DNA of 64,000 bases from Streptomyces koelreuteriae (GCF_018604545.1 NZ_CP075896.1:7936001-8000000), one strand, 5' to 3'. Shown: positions 1 through 8,887, counted from the stretch's first letter. Notes: generated by a model not told the origin, from the letters alone. Made by a program: numbers and translations.

Positions 1-276
1 TCCTCGCCCGTCGCCGCCCTGCCCAAGGGCATGAGCGTGGAGACCGCCGAGCTGGTCGAGCGGGCCCTGCGCGAGACGGACGGCACCCTGTCCGCCAGCG
101 AGTGCGCCGCGATGACCGGCGTCTCCCGCGTGAGCGCCCGCCGCTACCTGGAGCACTTCCATACCGTCGGCCGCGTGGAGGTCTCCCTGCGCTACGGCGT
201 GGCGGGCCGCCCCGAACGCCGCTACCGCTTCCGCGGCCCCGCCGCGCTCCGGCCCGGGGGCGAGGCGCGGGCCTAG
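1..276 (+). CDS. Response regulator, C-terminal part (CitB/DcuR-type), truncated by window edge
   Basis: Only the last 91 codons are present; the frame is open to base 1, so the receiver domain lies outside the window. The visible part is the DNA-binding tail of citrate/malate-type response regulators: a helix-turn-helix with SASECAAMTGVSRVSARRYL, then EVSLRYGVAGRPERRYRF, the wing typical of DcuR/DpiA/CitB proteins. In this family the regulator is phosphorylated by a membrane histidine kinase sensing C4-dicarboxylates or citrate, so a kinase gene is expected to the left. The TAG stop at 274-276 is followed by 168 nt before the convergent peptidase gene. The family is clear from the C-terminal pattern; the inducer cannot be told. 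Confidence 0.8.
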   Translation, partial: SSPVAALPKGMSVETAELVERALRETDGTLSASECAAMTGVSRVSARRYLEHFHTVGRVEVSLRYGVAGRPERRYRFRGPAALRPGGEARA

Positions 277-444
277 GCCTATCGGGAGCGGCTGCGCAGG
301 GGGCGGCGGCGGAGCCGGGCTCGCACGGGGCGCGACGACTCCGAGCGCCCTGCCGAGCCGCAGGTTCGCCCGGCCCGAGAGGCCCGTGGCCCGGAGGTAC
401 GCGCGCTGTTCTGGTCGCCGGCCGGAGCAGCGGCGAGCGTCCCG

Positions 445-1986
445 CTACCTCGCCGCGCAGTCGACGTCCTTCGCCGGCAGGCGGCCCGTCGCGAGGTACG
501 CGTTGACCGTGTCGTCGACGCACGGCGCACCGTAGACGCCGTACACCGCGTGCTGATCGGCACCGTTCAGCGTCACCAGACGCGAGGACGGCCACATGCC
601 ACGCACGGTCCTGGCGCCGTCCTGGTCGGTGCGCGGGTCCCCGGTGGCGTTGACGAGGAGGGCCGGCAGATCGTCGCGGATCGTGGTCGGGCGCTCGCGC
701 GGCCGGTCCCAGAACGCGCACGGGTTGATGTTGTGCGTGACGGGCGCGAACAGCGGGTCCTGCGCCCGGCCGCGCTGGACGTCGCGCCAGTAGACCTCCG
801 GGTTGCGAGGCGCGGCCCCGTCGCCGCACAGGATCGCCGTCTGCGCGCTGCCGTAAGGGGAGTCGGTGCCCGTCAGCATGAACTCGAGCACCCCGGCGAG
901 CCAGGGAGACGGCGTCACCCGCTGCCCCTCGGACGCCCGCAGCATGTCCCGCATCCCCTGCGCGAAGTCACCGTAGGCGGCGTCGTTGTGCTGGGAGAGG
1001 CCGTTGAAGACGACCATGGGCATCACATGCTCGCCCAGCCGGTGGTCGCCGAGCCGCAGTGGTGTCCGGGCCGAGGCCTTCCGGACACGGTCCACGGCGG
1101 CCAGCACCTCACCCCGTGTCCCGCCCAGCCTGTAGGTCGCCTCGCGCGCGGCGGCCCAGGACGCCCAGCCCTCCAGCGCGTGCCGGTTGGCCCGCTCGAC
1201 GCCCCGCAGCAGCCTCGGCCCGTACCGGTCCGGGTCGATCACACCGTCCAGGACGACCCGGTCGGTGCGGCCGGGGAACATCGTGGTGTACACCTCGCCG
1301 AGGTAGCTGCCGTACGAGTAGCCCAGGTAGGAGATGCGCCGCTCGCCCAGCGCGGCCCGGACGACGTCCATGTCGCGCGCGGTGTTGCGGGTGGTGGCGT
1401 GGGGCAGGGCATCGCCCGCGTTGGCGCGGCAGCGCGCGGCGAGGTCCTTCGCGAACGCGGTCGTGCGGTCGAACCCGGCCCGGTCCGCACCCGCCCCGCG
1501 CCAGGCCGAGCCGGTCGGCCAGCGGCAGTCCAGCGGTGTGCTGCGGCCGATGAAGCGAGGATCGACGCCCACCACGTCGTACCGTGCGGCGACGTCCTTC
1601 ATCGCCTTGCGCACCCACGGCGGATCGCCGAGCGACGGCCCGCCGGGGCCGCCGCCGTTGAGCAGCAGCGGGCCGACGCGGCGGTCGGTGTCGGTGGCGC
1701 GGATCCGGGATATCGCGACGGTGATCGTGCGGCCGCCGGGGTCCGAGTAGTCCAGCGGCACCGTGACGTCGGCGCAGCGGGCGCCCGACTGCTCCAGCTC
1801 CTTGCCGGTCGTGTCCTGAGGTCCGAGCACGCAGCTCTTCCAGGTGAGGCGCTGCTGCTGGTAGCGGGCGAGGGGGTCGGGGCCGGGGACCGCCTCGGCC
1901 GTGGCGGGCAGCACGGTGAGGGCGAGGGCGGCGGCCGTCAGCGCCAGGGCGGCTCGTCCCGGGGCTGCCGGGGAACGGGGTAACAC
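445..1986 (-). CDS. Secreted alpha/beta-hydrolase, TAP-like tripeptidyl aminopeptidase
   Basis: This 513-aa secreted serine hydrolase belongs to the Streptomyces tripeptidyl-aminopeptidase (S33-like) family. The GTG start at 1986 was chosen because AGAAGG lies a suitable distance upstream and the protein then opens with a signal peptide: basic LPRSPAAPGRAA, a hydrophobic Ala/Leu stretch, and an AxA-type end near PATAEA. The open frame extends about 600 nt further upstream but that part is not protein-like. Visible motifs are the oxyanion loop NGGGPGGPS, the nucleophile elbow GYSYGS (Ser about 224), an acid in NATGDPRTD and the C-terminal TAP-like cap with NGADQHAVYG carrying the His. A possible -10 (TAGCGT) lies at 2063-2068 on this strand. 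Substrate specificity cannot be read. Confidence 0.85.
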   Translation of the reverse strand: MLPRSPAAPGRAALALTAAALALTVLPATAEAVPGPDPLARYQQQRLTWKSCVLGPQDTTGKELEQSGARCADVTVPLDYSDPGGRTITVAISRIRATDTDRRVGPLLLNGGGPGGPSLGDPPWVRKAMKDVAARYDVVGVDPRFIGRSTPLDCRWPTGSAWRGAGADRAGFDRTTAFAKDLAARCRANAGDALPHATTRNTARDMDVVRAALGERRISYLGYSYGSYLGEVYTTMFPGRTDRVVLDGVIDPDRYGPRLLRGVERANRHALEGWASWAAAREATYRLGGTRGEVLAAVDRVRKASARTPLRLGDHRLGEHVMPMVVFNGLSQHNDAAYGDFAQGMRDMLRASEGQRVTPSPWLAGVLEFMLTGTDSPYGSAQTAILCGDGAAPRNPEVYWRDVQRGRAQDPLFAPVTHNINPCAFWDRPRERPTTIRDDLPALLVNATGDPRTDQDGARTVRGMWPSSRLVTLNGADQHAVYGVYGAPCVDDTVNAYLATGRLPAKDVDCAAR

Positions 1987-2236
1987 GTGGGTGTCCCTTC
2001 TGTGGCGGAACTCCCCTCGGCCGTCCGGCATGGACATGCGGAAGGGGTTGCTGTGGGACAGAACGCTAGGGACGGGCCGCCGTCCGATCACTCCGGCTGG
2101 CAGCCCGTTCACGGTGGGGCCAACCCCCGGGAGGATGCGGGGGAATGCCGTTTCCATGGCGCCGACAACAACCGGAATATCCGCCCCAAGCTGGGAGAAC
2201 GCTCGCGCAGACCTTGTGCAGGTCGCCGCAGGGGGG

Positions 2237-2265
2237 TTGTCCAGACATGGTCCCGCGCCTAGGGT
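2237..2265 (+). promoter_or_regulatory. Promoter of the 2.3-8.9 kb operon
   Basis: TTGTCC (2237-2242) and TAGGGT (2260-2265) are separated by 17 nt and fit the vegetative sigma consensus as used in Streptomyces. The predicted transcript start is near 2272, so the AAGCGCTT operator would lie immediately downstream of it, a classic roadblock position. The assignment is by eye only. Confidence 0.55.
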
Positions 2266-2277
2266 CACCTTCCGAGT

Positions 2278-2290
2278 GCAAGCGCTTTCC
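2278..2290. promoter_or_regulatory. LacI-family-like operator (AAGCGCTT core)
   Basis: The sequence GCAAGCGCTTTCC contains the palindrome AAGCGCTT with a central CG, typical of LacI/GalR-family operators. It lies about 6 nt after the predicted start of transcription of the operon and 35 nt before its first codon. No LacI-type regulator is encoded in the window, so the cognate repressor would be elsewhere. Confidence 0.5.
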
Positions 2291-2325
2291 AAGCGTGAGT
2301 CCACCGGCCGTCCGAGGAGCGCCGC

Positions 2326-3450
2326 ATGTCCGTGTCCCCAGGGTCTCCCACCCGCCGCCGCGTGGCCGTCGTCGGCACCGGAGCCATCGTCAGCGGCAGC
2401 CATCTGCCCGCGCTGCGGGCCCACTCCGACCGGGTGGAGCTGGTCGCCGCCGTCGACGTCGACCAGGAGCGGCTCGACACCTTCCGCGAGCTGGCCGGCG
2501 ACCAGGTCGCCGGATACACCTCGATGGACGCGATGCTGGACGCCGTACGCCCCGACCTGGTCCTGATCGGGACACCGCCCTCCCTCCACCGGGAGCAGAC
2601 GGTGGCCGCGCTCAAGGCGGGCGCCTGGGTGCTGTGCGAGAAGCCGCTCACCCTGTCACTCTCCGAGTACGACGAGATCGCCGCCGCCGAGGAGGCCTCC
2701 GGGGCGTACGCGGCGGTCGTCTTCCAGCACCGCTACGGCTCAGGCGCCGTGCACGCCCGCGAGCTGATCACCAGCGGCGAGCTGGGCGCCCCGCTGGTCG
2801 CGCACTGCCAGACCACCTGGCACCGGGACGCCGCGTACTACGCGGTGCCGTGGCGCGGCAAGTGGGCCAGCGAGGGCGGCGGCCCCACCATGGGCCACGG
2901 CATCCACCAGTACGACCTGCTGCTGCACCTGCTCGGCGAGTGGGAGGAGATCCAGGCCATGGCGGCCCGCCTCGTCCACGACACCGAGAGCGAGGACGTC
3001 TCCACCGCGCTGGTGCGCTTCCGGGGCGGCGCCCTCGCGACCGTCGTGAACAGCGTGCTGTCCCCGGACGAGGTCAGCCGCATCCGCGTCGACTGCGCGG
3101 ACGCCACGGTCGAGCTGACCCATCTGTACGGCCACAGCAACGACAGCTGGGCCTACACCCCGGCCCCGCACGTCGCCTCCGAGCGCGCCACCGCCTGGCG
3201 CACCCCCGCGCACGACGTGCCGAGCTCCCACACGGCCCAGCTCGGCGCGCTCCTCGACGCCTACGACACCGGCGCCCGGCCACCGGGCAGCGGCCAGGAC
3301 GCCCGCGCCACCCTCGAGTTCGCCGCCGCCCTGTACAAGGCGGCGTTCACCGGCCGCTCGGTGCACGCGGGGGAGATCGGCCCCGGCGACCCCTTCTACG
3401 AGGCCATGCACGGCCAGTACCCCGACTGGGCCCCCAAGGAGCGCGCATGA
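2326..3450 (+). CDS. Gfo/Idh/MocA-family NAD(P)-dependent oxidoreductase
   Basis: This 374-aa sugar-type dehydrogenase opens its operon. The N-terminus has a Rossmann fold, RRVAVVGTGAIVSGSHLPAL, followed by the family's EKPLTLS stretch near residue 105, whose Lys is the usual catalytic or cofactor-contacting residue. The C-terminal alpha/beta domain contains GHGIHQYDLLLHL, the conserved His-containing helix. GAGGAG precedes the ATG at good spacing. The stop overlaps the next start by 4 nt (ATGA). Members oxidise sugars, inositols or sugar acids. With the downstream DUF6807, cupin and ABC genes, a role in sugar-derivative catabolism is inferred; the substrate is unknown. Confidence 0.88.
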   Translation: MSVSPGSPTRRRVAVVGTGAIVSGSHLPALRAHSDRVELVAAVDVDQERLDTFRELAGDQVAGYTSMDAMLDAVRPDLVLIGTPPSLHREQTVAALKAGAWVLCEKPLTLSLSEYDEIAAAEEASGAYAAVVFQHRYGSGAVHARELITSGELGAPLVAHCQTTWHRDAAYYAVPWRGKWASEGGGPTMGHGIHQYDLLLHLLGEWEEIQAMAARLVHDTESEDVSTALVRFRGGALATVVNSVLSPDEVSRIRVDCADATVELTHLYGHSNDSWAYTPAPHVASERATAWRTPAHDVPSSHTAQLGALLDAYDTGARPPGSGQDARATLEFAAALYKAAFTGRSVHAGEIGPGDPFYEAMHGQYPDWAPKERA

Positions 3451-4373
3451 GCATCCGAGTCACCCACACCCACGGCGAGGACATCGCCGTCACGGCGGCA
3501 GGCGGCACGGAGATCCTCCGCTACGTCTACCGCCCCGACCCGGATCCCTTCGAGTCCCGCAAGCCGTACGCCCACCCCGTACGCACCCTCTCCGGCCGCA
3601 CGGTCACCGGCTACCGCCCGAACGACCACCGCTGGCACAAGGGCCTGCAGATGACCTCGAGCCATCTGTCCGGCCAGAACTTCTGGGGCGGCAACTGCTA
3701 TGTCCACGGCCAGGGCTATCTGCCCCTGCCCGAGCGCGTCGGCTCGATGCGGCACGACGGCTTCCCGGACTTCACGGTCGAGGACGACCGGCTCGCCTTC
3801 ACCGAGAACCTCACGTGGGTCGAGAACGGCGGCGAGGAGTGGGCCCGCGAGGTGCGGGGGCTGACCGTCCACTCGGTGGACGAGGAGGCCGGATCCTGGG
3901 CCCTCGACTGGTCGATCCGCCTCACCAACCTCCGTTCCGAGCCTCTGTCCTTCGGCTCACCGACCACCGCGGGCCGTGAGATGGCCGGCTACACCGGACT
4001 GCAGTGGCGCGGCCCGCGCGACTTCACCGGCGGCACGGTCTTCGCCCCGGACACCGACGCCGACGTGGGCAAGCTCATGGGCACCCAGGGCCCCTGGCTC
4101 GCCTTCACCACCGAGCACGACGACGTCGACGGCCACTCCACCCTCGTCTTCGCGCACGCGCCCGAGAACCTCGACGAGTCGTCCGCGATCCACGAGTCGC
4201 ACTGGTTCGTCCGCGCCGAGCCCTTCCCGACGGTCGCCTTCTCCTGGGCGTTCTTCGAGGAGTTCGCACTCCCGCCGGGCGAGTCCTTCGCCTACCGCTA
4301 CCGGCTGGTCGTCGCCGACGGCGCCTGGGACCGCGACCGGGTCGGCACCCACATGGAGAGCCTGCCGTGGTGA
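3447..4373 (+). CDS. DUF6807 (PmoA-like) family protein
   Basis: This 308-aa protein is recognised as the family annotated DUF6807 or PmoA family, often found beside Gfo/Idh/MocA oxidoreductases in carbohydrate clusters. Conserved-looking features are the early RPNDHRWHKGLQM (His-rich) and FWGGNCYVH, and a C-terminal beta-rich part with ESHWFVRAEPFPTVAFSWAF. There is no signal peptide or membrane segment, so it is probably cytoplasmic. Its start overlaps the upstream stop by ATGA and its stop overlaps the next start, which implies translational coupling. No catalytic activity is established that I can name. The PmoA label does not mean membrane methane monooxygenase here. Confidence 0.8.
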   Translation: MSIRVTHTHGEDIAVTAAGGTEILRYVYRPDPDPFESRKPYAHPVRTLSGRTVTGYRPNDHRWHKGLQMTSSHLSGQNFWGGNCYVHGQGYLPLPERVGSMRHDGFPDFTVEDDRLAFTENLTWVENGGEEWAREVRGLTVHSVDEEAGSWALDWSIRLTNLRSEPLSFGSPTTAGREMAGYTGLQWRGPRDFTGGTVFAPDTDADVGKLMGTQGPWLAFTTEHDDVDGHSTLVFAHAPENLDESSAIHESHWFVRAEPFPTVAFSWAFFEEFALPPGESFAYRYRLVVADGAWDRDRVGTHMESLPW

Positions 4374-5128
4374 GCGACACCGAGCCCGCCCTGCCGCACC
4401 CGCTGCCCGGCGCGATCGGCCTGTCCCATCTGAGCGCCTACGACTGGGAGGCCGCCGACGGCGTCTGCGGCGGCAGCCCGCATCTGCACCTGGTGTGCAC
4501 CGAGGCGTACGTCGTCACCGGCGGCCGGGGCGCGGTCCAGACGCTCAGCCCCGACGGCTACCGGGACATCCCCCTCGCGGCCGGCTCCCTCGCCTGGTTC
4601 ACCCCGGGCACCGTCCACCGCATGGTGCAGGGCGGCGACCTGCGCATCACCGTCCTGATGCAGAACAGCGGCCTGCCCGAGGCCGGGGACGCCGTGTTCA
4701 CCTTCCCGCCCGAGGTGCTCGCCGACCCCGAGAAGTACGCCGCCGCCGCGAAGCTGCCGCCCGGCACGGGACCGGAGACGGCGGCTGCCGCCCGGCGCCG
4801 CAGGGACCTCGCCGTCGAGGGCTACGTCGTCCTGCGCGAGGCCCTCGAAGCAGGCGACAACGCCCCGTACCTGGAGTTCCAGCGGGCCGCCGCGCGCCTC
4901 GTGCGCGACAAGGTGCCCACCTGGCGTGAGCTGTGGCGGGCGGGTGCGCTGGCCACCGCCGAACGCACCGGCGCCCAGCTCGACGCGCTGGAGGTGGGGG
5001 AGCCCCTCCACCTCGACGAGGCCACCGCCCACGAGGCGGCGCCCACCCGGCTCGGCGGCTTCGGCATGTGCGGCCGGCGCGACGAGTACAACCTGCCGGG
5101 TACCACGCTGCCGTACCAGGGCGAGTAA
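4370..5128 (+). CDS. Cupin-domain protein
   Basis: This 252-aa protein has a central cupin barrel. The stretch GGSPHLHLVCTEAYVVTGGRG matches cupin motif 1, though with His spaced differently from the classic pattern, and PGTVHRMVQGGDLRI resembles motif 2. A helical tail follows the barrel. The GTG at 4370 gives a GTGA overlap with the preceding stop; a GTG one codon earlier is also possible. As part of the coupled operon it may be an isomerase, epimerase or sensor for the same sugar derivative. Cupins are too diverse to say more. Confidence 0.75.
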   Translation: MSDTEPALPHPLPGAIGLSHLSAYDWEAADGVCGGSPHLHLVCTEAYVVTGGRGAVQTLSPDGYRDIPLAAGSLAWFTPGTVHRMVQGGDLRITVLMQNSGLPEAGDAVFTFPPEVLADPEKYAAAAKLPPGTGPETAAAARRRRDLAVEGYVVLREALEAGDNAPYLEFQRAAARLVRDKVPTWRELWRAGALATAERTGAQLDALEVGEPLHLDEATAHEAAPTRLGGFGMCGRRDEYNLPGTTLPYQGE

Positions 5129-5206
5129 CCCGGCAAGGGCGCCAAGGGGGGCCACAGGCCGAGGGGGGCCAACAGGAAGTCCGAGGAAAGGAGAGGTGAC
5201 CTCGGC

Positions 5207-6490
5207 ATGCCCGGACACAGGACAACGGGGTTCTGCGCGTCGGCCGCCGCACTGGCACTGTGCGTCATGCTGGCAGGCTGCTCAGGATCCGGGGAGACCG
5301 CCGGCGGCGGCAAGGTCGTGCTGCGCTACACGTGGTGGGGCAACCCCGACCGTGCGGCACGCACCGAGCAGGCCGTCGCGCTGTTCGAGAAACAGCACCC
5401 GAACGTCGACGTCACGACGTCGTTCTCCGGCTACGACGCCTACAAGCAGAAGCTCGCCACCCAGGCCGCCGGCGGTGACGCCCCGGACGTGATGCAGCTG
5501 GACTACCGCCAGATCGACCAGTACGCCTCCGGCGGAGTGCTGCTCGACCTGGCGCAGCAGAAGTCCGTCCTGCGCACCTCCGAGATCGACCAGGGCCTGC
5601 TCGCCACCGGCCGCGTGGACGACATCCAGTACGCCATCCCGCAAGGCCGCGGCACCGAGACCGTCGTCCACGACGTCACGACCTGGAAGAAGTCGGGAGT
5701 CCCGCTCCCCGGCGAGAGCTGGACCTGGAGCCAGTGGGCCGACGCCATGCGCGCCCTCGCCAAGAAGACCGGCAGGCCCGGGGCCACCGACCCCGGCCAG
5801 AGCGAGGACGCCTTCGAGGTCTGGCTGCGCGGCCGGGGCAAGTCCCTCTACACCGAGGACGGCGGGCTCGGCTTCACCGCCGGGGACCTGACCCGCTGGT
5901 GGACCTTCACCGACAAGCTGCGCCGCGAGGGCGCCGTCTCGCCCGCCGAGCAGACCACCCAGCTCGACGGCTCCGTGGAGAACACCCCGCTCGGCCGGGG
6001 CAAGGCGACCGCCGACACCAACTGGGACGCCCCGTCCAGCGGTTACCTCGCGCTCGTCCCGAGCGGAGTCGCCCTCGCCCCCATGCCGTCCGGCGAGGAC
6101 GGCACCCCCGGCCAGTACTTCAAGCCGTCCATGTTCCTCGGCGTCTCGGCCAACACCGGCCACCCCAAGGAGGCGGCCCAGCTCGTCGACTTCATGATCA
6201 ACGACCGGGAGGCCGCGAAGATCCTCGGCGCCGGCCGCGGCATCCCCGTCAACGAGACCATCCGCGACGAGATCGGCCCGGAGCTCAAGGACTTCGACAA
6301 GACCATCGCCGACTTCCAGGCATCCCTCGACGGCAAGCTCAAGGACCCGCCCCAGGCCCCGCCCTCGGGTGACAACGCCCTGCAGACCACCTTCCAGCGC
6401 GACTACGACCAGGTGTCCTACGCGCGCATGTCGCCCCGCGAGGCGGCCGAGAACTACGTCACCGAGGCGAAGGCGGAGCTGAGGTCATGA
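5207..6490 (+). CDS. ABC transporter sugar-binding lipoprotein (family 1 solute-binding protein)
   Basis: This 427-aa exported lipoprotein has an N-terminal lipobox LAGC with Cys about 25, followed by a Gly/Ser linker. The mature protein has the family-1 solute-binding fold: YTWWGNPDRAARTEQAV near the N-terminus, APDVMQLDYRQIDQYA, then IPQGRGTETVVHD, as in maltose and oligosaccharide binding proteins. A strong ribosome binding site (AAGGAGAGGTGA) precedes it; this is the largest gap in the operon, at 78 nt. It should deliver substrate to the two permeases that follow. No ATPase gene is in the operon, so a shared MsiK-type ATPase, usual in Streptomyces, is inferred. Confidence 0.9.
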   Translation: MPGHRTTGFCASAAALALCVMLAGCSGSGETAGGGKVVLRYTWWGNPDRAARTEQAVALFEKQHPNVDVTTSFSGYDAYKQKLATQAAGGDAPDVMQLDYRQIDQYASGGVLLDLAQQKSVLRTSEIDQGLLATGRVDDIQYAIPQGRGTETVVHDVTTWKKSGVPLPGESWTWSQWADAMRALAKKTGRPGATDPGQSEDAFEVWLRGRGKSLYTEDGGLGFTAGDLTRWWTFTDKLRREGAVSPAEQTTQLDGSVENTPLGRGKATADTNWDAPSSGYLALVPSGVALAPMPSGEDGTPGQYFKPSMFLGVSANTGHPKEAAQLVDFMINDREAAKILGAGRGIPVNETIRDEIGPELKDFDKTIADFQASLDGKLKDPPQAPPSGDNALQTTFQRDYDQVSYARMSPREAAENYVTEAKAELRS

Positions 6491-7425
6491 CCACCACCGC
6501 GATCCCCCCGGAGGCGAAGCACGCCCCCGCCACCGCCCCGAAGCGCCGCCCCAAACGCGAACGCGAGGGCGCCGCCTGGGTGTTCCTGTCCCCGTGGGTG
6601 CTCGGCGCGACCGTCCTGACGCTGCTGCCGATGGCCGTCTCGCTGTACCTGTCGTTCACCGACTACGACCTGTTCAACCCGCCGCAGTGGGTCGGCCTGC
6701 GCAACTACACGCAGATGTTCACCGAGGACCCGCGCTACTGGCGCTCGGTCCTGACGACCCTGACGTACGTCGTCATCGCCGTGCCCCTGCAACTCGCGCT
6801 CGCCCTCGTCGTCGCGCTCGCCCTGAAGGGCATGAAACGTGGCAAGGGCTTCTACCGCTCCGCCTTCTACGCGCCCTCGCTGCTCGGCGCGTCGATGTCC
6901 ATCGCCCTGGTCTGGCGGGCGGTCTTCAACGACGGCGGCACGGTCGACAACCTGCTCGGCACCGGCGGCTGGGTCAACAAGCCCGGCTTCTCGCTGCTGG
7001 CCGTCGCGCTGCTGACGGTGTGGCAGTTCGGCGCCCCGATGGTCATCTTCCTCGCCGGGCTCCAGCAGATCCCCGCCGAGCTGTACGAGGCGGCGGCGGT
7101 GGACGGGGCCGGGAAGTGGCGGCAGTTCCTGTCGGTCACCGTGCCGATGCTGTCCCCGGTGCTGTTCTTCAACCTGGTCCTGCAGACCATCCAGGCCTTC
7201 CAGGTGTTCACGCCCGCCTTCGCGGTCAGCGGCGGCAAGGGCGGGCCCGCCGACTCGACTCTCGTCTACACCATGTACCTCTACGACCGGGGCTTCGTCG
7301 CCTCCCACATGGGCTACGCCTCCGCCATGGCCTGGGTGCTGCTCGTCGTGATCGGCGTCGTCACGGCGGTGCTGTTCCGCACCTCCCGCTCCTGGGTCTT
7401 CTACGCCTCCGAGGGGGACCGATGA
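6487..7425 (+). CDS. ABC sugar permease, MalF/UgpA-type
   Basis: This 312-aa inner-membrane permease has about six transmembrane helices. The first (WVFLSPWVLGATVLTLLPMA) is preceded by a basic cytoplasmic N-terminus, KRRPKRERE. The EAA coupling loop is clear: ELYEAAAVDGAGKWRQFLSV, which docks on the ATPase. The ATG overlaps the stop of the binding-protein gene (ATGA), so the two are coupled. It forms the heterodimeric channel with the next gene product in carbohydrate-uptake (CUT1) systems. Confidence 0.9.
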   Translation: MTTTAIPPEAKHAPATAPKRRPKREREGAAWVFLSPWVLGATVLTLLPMAVSLYLSFTDYDLFNPPQWVGLRNYTQMFTEDPRYWRSVLTTLTYVVIAVPLQLALALVVALALKGMKRGKGFYRSAFYAPSLLGASMSIALVWRAVFNDGGTVDNLLGTGGWVNKPGFSLLAVALLTVWQFGAPMVIFLAGLQQIPAELYEAAAVDGAGKWRQFLSVTVPMLSPVLFFNLVLQTIQAFQVFTPAFAVSGGKGGPADSTLVYTMYLYDRGFVASHMGYASAMAWVLLVVIGVVTAVLFRTSRSWVFYASEGDR

Positions 7426-8282
7426 CCTCGACTGCCCTTTCCCACAAGCCCGTTCGCTGGGGCCGTGTCGCCGTGCACCTCGGCTGCCTGGCCGCGCTGC
7501 TGGTCATGCTGTACCCGCTGGCCTGGCTGCTGGCCACCTCGCTCAAGCCCGCCGACGAGGTCATCGCGAGCCTGAACCTGCTGCCCGGTCACCTGGAGTG
7601 GTCGAACTACTCCACCGCCCTGGACGGCGTCAACGACGTCTCCATCTGGCGGCTGCTCTCCAACTCCCTGCTGATCGCGGGCGGCGCCGTCCTCGGCAAC
7701 GTCCTCAGCTGCTCGCTCGCCGCCTACGCCTTCGCGCGCCTGAGGTTCCGCTTCCGCGGGCCGCTGTTCGCCTTCATGATCGCCACGATCATGCTGCCGC
7801 ACCACGCGGTGCTGATCCCGCAGTACATCATCTTCAACCAGCTCGGCCTGGTGAACACCTACTGGCCTTTGATCCTGCCGAAGTTCCTCGCCACCGAGGC
7901 GTTCTTCGTCTTCCTCATCGTGCAGTTCATGCGCGGACTGCCGCGCGAACTGGAGGAGGCCGCCCGGATCGACGGCTGCGGGCCCTTCCGCAGCTTCTTC
8001 CAGGTGGTACTGCCGCTCACCCGCCCGGCCCTGATCACCACGGCCATCTTCACCTTCATCTGGACCTGGAACGACTTCTTCACCCAGCTCATCTACCTCT
8101 TCGACCCGGACAAGTTCACACTGACCCTCGCGCTGCGCTCCTTCGTGGACGCCTCCAGCACCTCCGCGTTCGGCCCGATGTTCGCGCTGTCGGTGATCGC
8201 GCTGCTGCCGATCGTGCTGTTCTTCCTCGCCTTCCAGCGGTTCCTGGTGGAGGGCATGGCCAGCTCCGGAGTCAAGGGATGA
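7422..8282 (+). CDS. ABC sugar permease, MalG/UgpE-type
   Basis: This 286-aa second permease subunit begins with HLGCLAALLVMLYPLAWLLA as its first transmembrane helix and carries the coupling-loop motif ELEEAARIDGCGPFRSFFQV. It ends with GMASSGVKG, a tail typical of MalG-type permeases (usually GLTAGAVKG). The start overlaps the upstream stop by 4 nt, as in the previous junctions. Together with the upstream MalF-type protein it would form the membrane channel of a CUT1 transporter. Confidence 0.9.
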   Translation: MTSTALSHKPVRWGRVAVHLGCLAALLVMLYPLAWLLATSLKPADEVIASLNLLPGHLEWSNYSTALDGVNDVSIWRLLSNSLLIAGGAVLGNVLSCSLAAYAFARLRFRFRGPLFAFMIATIMLPHHAVLIPQYIIFNQLGLVNTYWPLILPKFLATEAFFVFLIVQFMRGLPRELEEAARIDGCGPFRSFFQVVLPLTRPALITTAIFTFIWTWNDFFTQLIYLFDPDKFTLTLALRSFVDASSTSAFGPMFALSVIALLPIVLFFLAFQRFLVEGMASSGVKG

Positions 8283-8887
8283 GCGGGGTGCGGACCCGTG
8301 AGCCCGGCGAGGTGTTCGGACCGCGCACGGCCCTCTTCGCCGACGTGCTCAGTGTCGGCCTCGCCACGGCGGCGGCCTGTCTCCCGCTGCTCACCGCACC
8401 GGCCGCGCTGTCGACGGCCTGCGCCGTACTGCGTGGCGCGGGACAGGACCGGCCCGTCACGGCGGGGCGGTACGTCGCCCTGCTGCGACGGCGGCTCAGG
8501 GCCGGTGACCTGCTGGCGGGCTTCGTCGCCCTGGCGGGCCTGCTGCTCCTCGCGGCCGATCTGGCGCTGGCCGGGGCGGGGCTGCCGGGGGCGCGGCTGT
8601 TCGCGGTGGCCGCCGCCGCCATCGGCGCCGGCGCGCTGGTGATCGGCCTGCGAGCTTGCGCACGCCCCGAGTCACTCACCGACTGGCGCGCGGCGGTGCG
8701 CGGGGCGGCCCGGGACGCCGTGGCGGACGTGGGCGGCAGCGGGCTGGTCCTGCTGGCCGTGGCGACGGCCGCGCTGTGCGCCTGGATGCTGCTGCCCCTG
8801 GCCTTCCTGGCCCCGGGGCCGCTGGCCATGGCGCTCACGGCCGTAGATGTGCGCCGGTCGGCTGTGGTTCTCCTGGAACGTTCCTGA
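8279..8887 (+). CDS. Multi-pass membrane protein, last gene of the sugar operon (DUF624-like)
   Basis: This 202-aa protein is very Ala/Leu-rich, with about four or five hydrophobic segments (around residues 18-45, 80-100, 105-125 and 160-195). The layout resembles the DUF624/YesL membrane proteins that often end sugar ABC operons, but the family assignment is a guess. The ATG overlaps the preceding permease stop (ATGA). A perfect 13-bp hairpin begins 9 nt after the stop, so the operon likely ends here. Function unknown; an accessory role in the transporter is possible. Confidence 0.6.
   Translation: MSGVRTREPGEVFGPRTALFADVLSVGLATAAACLPLLTAPAALSTACAVLRGAGQDRPVTAGRYVALLRRRLRAGDLLAGFVALAGLLLLAADLALAGAGLPGARLFAVAAAAIGAGALVIGLRACARPESLTDWRAAVRGAARDAVADVGGSGLVLLAVATAALCAWMLLPLAFLAPGPLAMALTAVDVRRSAVVLLERS

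Larger units (their letters stand above)
1987..2325. other. 339-nt divergent intergenic region
   Basis: No gene is supported here. The region separates the leftward peptidase from the rightward sugar-type operon. It holds the signals described separately: a weak leftward -10 (TAGCGT, 2063-2068), a good rightward promoter at 2237-2265, an AAGCGCTT operator at 2278-2290, and the GAGGAG ribosome binding site just before the start at 2326. Confidence 0.6.

Noticed and set aside
550-1983. Long open frame on the plus strand opposite the peptidase gene
   Set aside because: It has very high Arg/Gly/Val, lacks any motif and mirrors the real gene; typical shadow in GC-rich DNA.
1987-2589. Upstream extension of the peptidase reading frame to an ATG at 2589
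   Set aside because: The extension has no protein-like family pattern, and a GTG with a ribosome binding site and signal peptide starts at 1986.
3447-4373. Methane monooxygenase subunit suggested by the PmoA label
   Set aside because: There are no membrane helices and the operon is a sugar-type one; the name refers to a different family usage.
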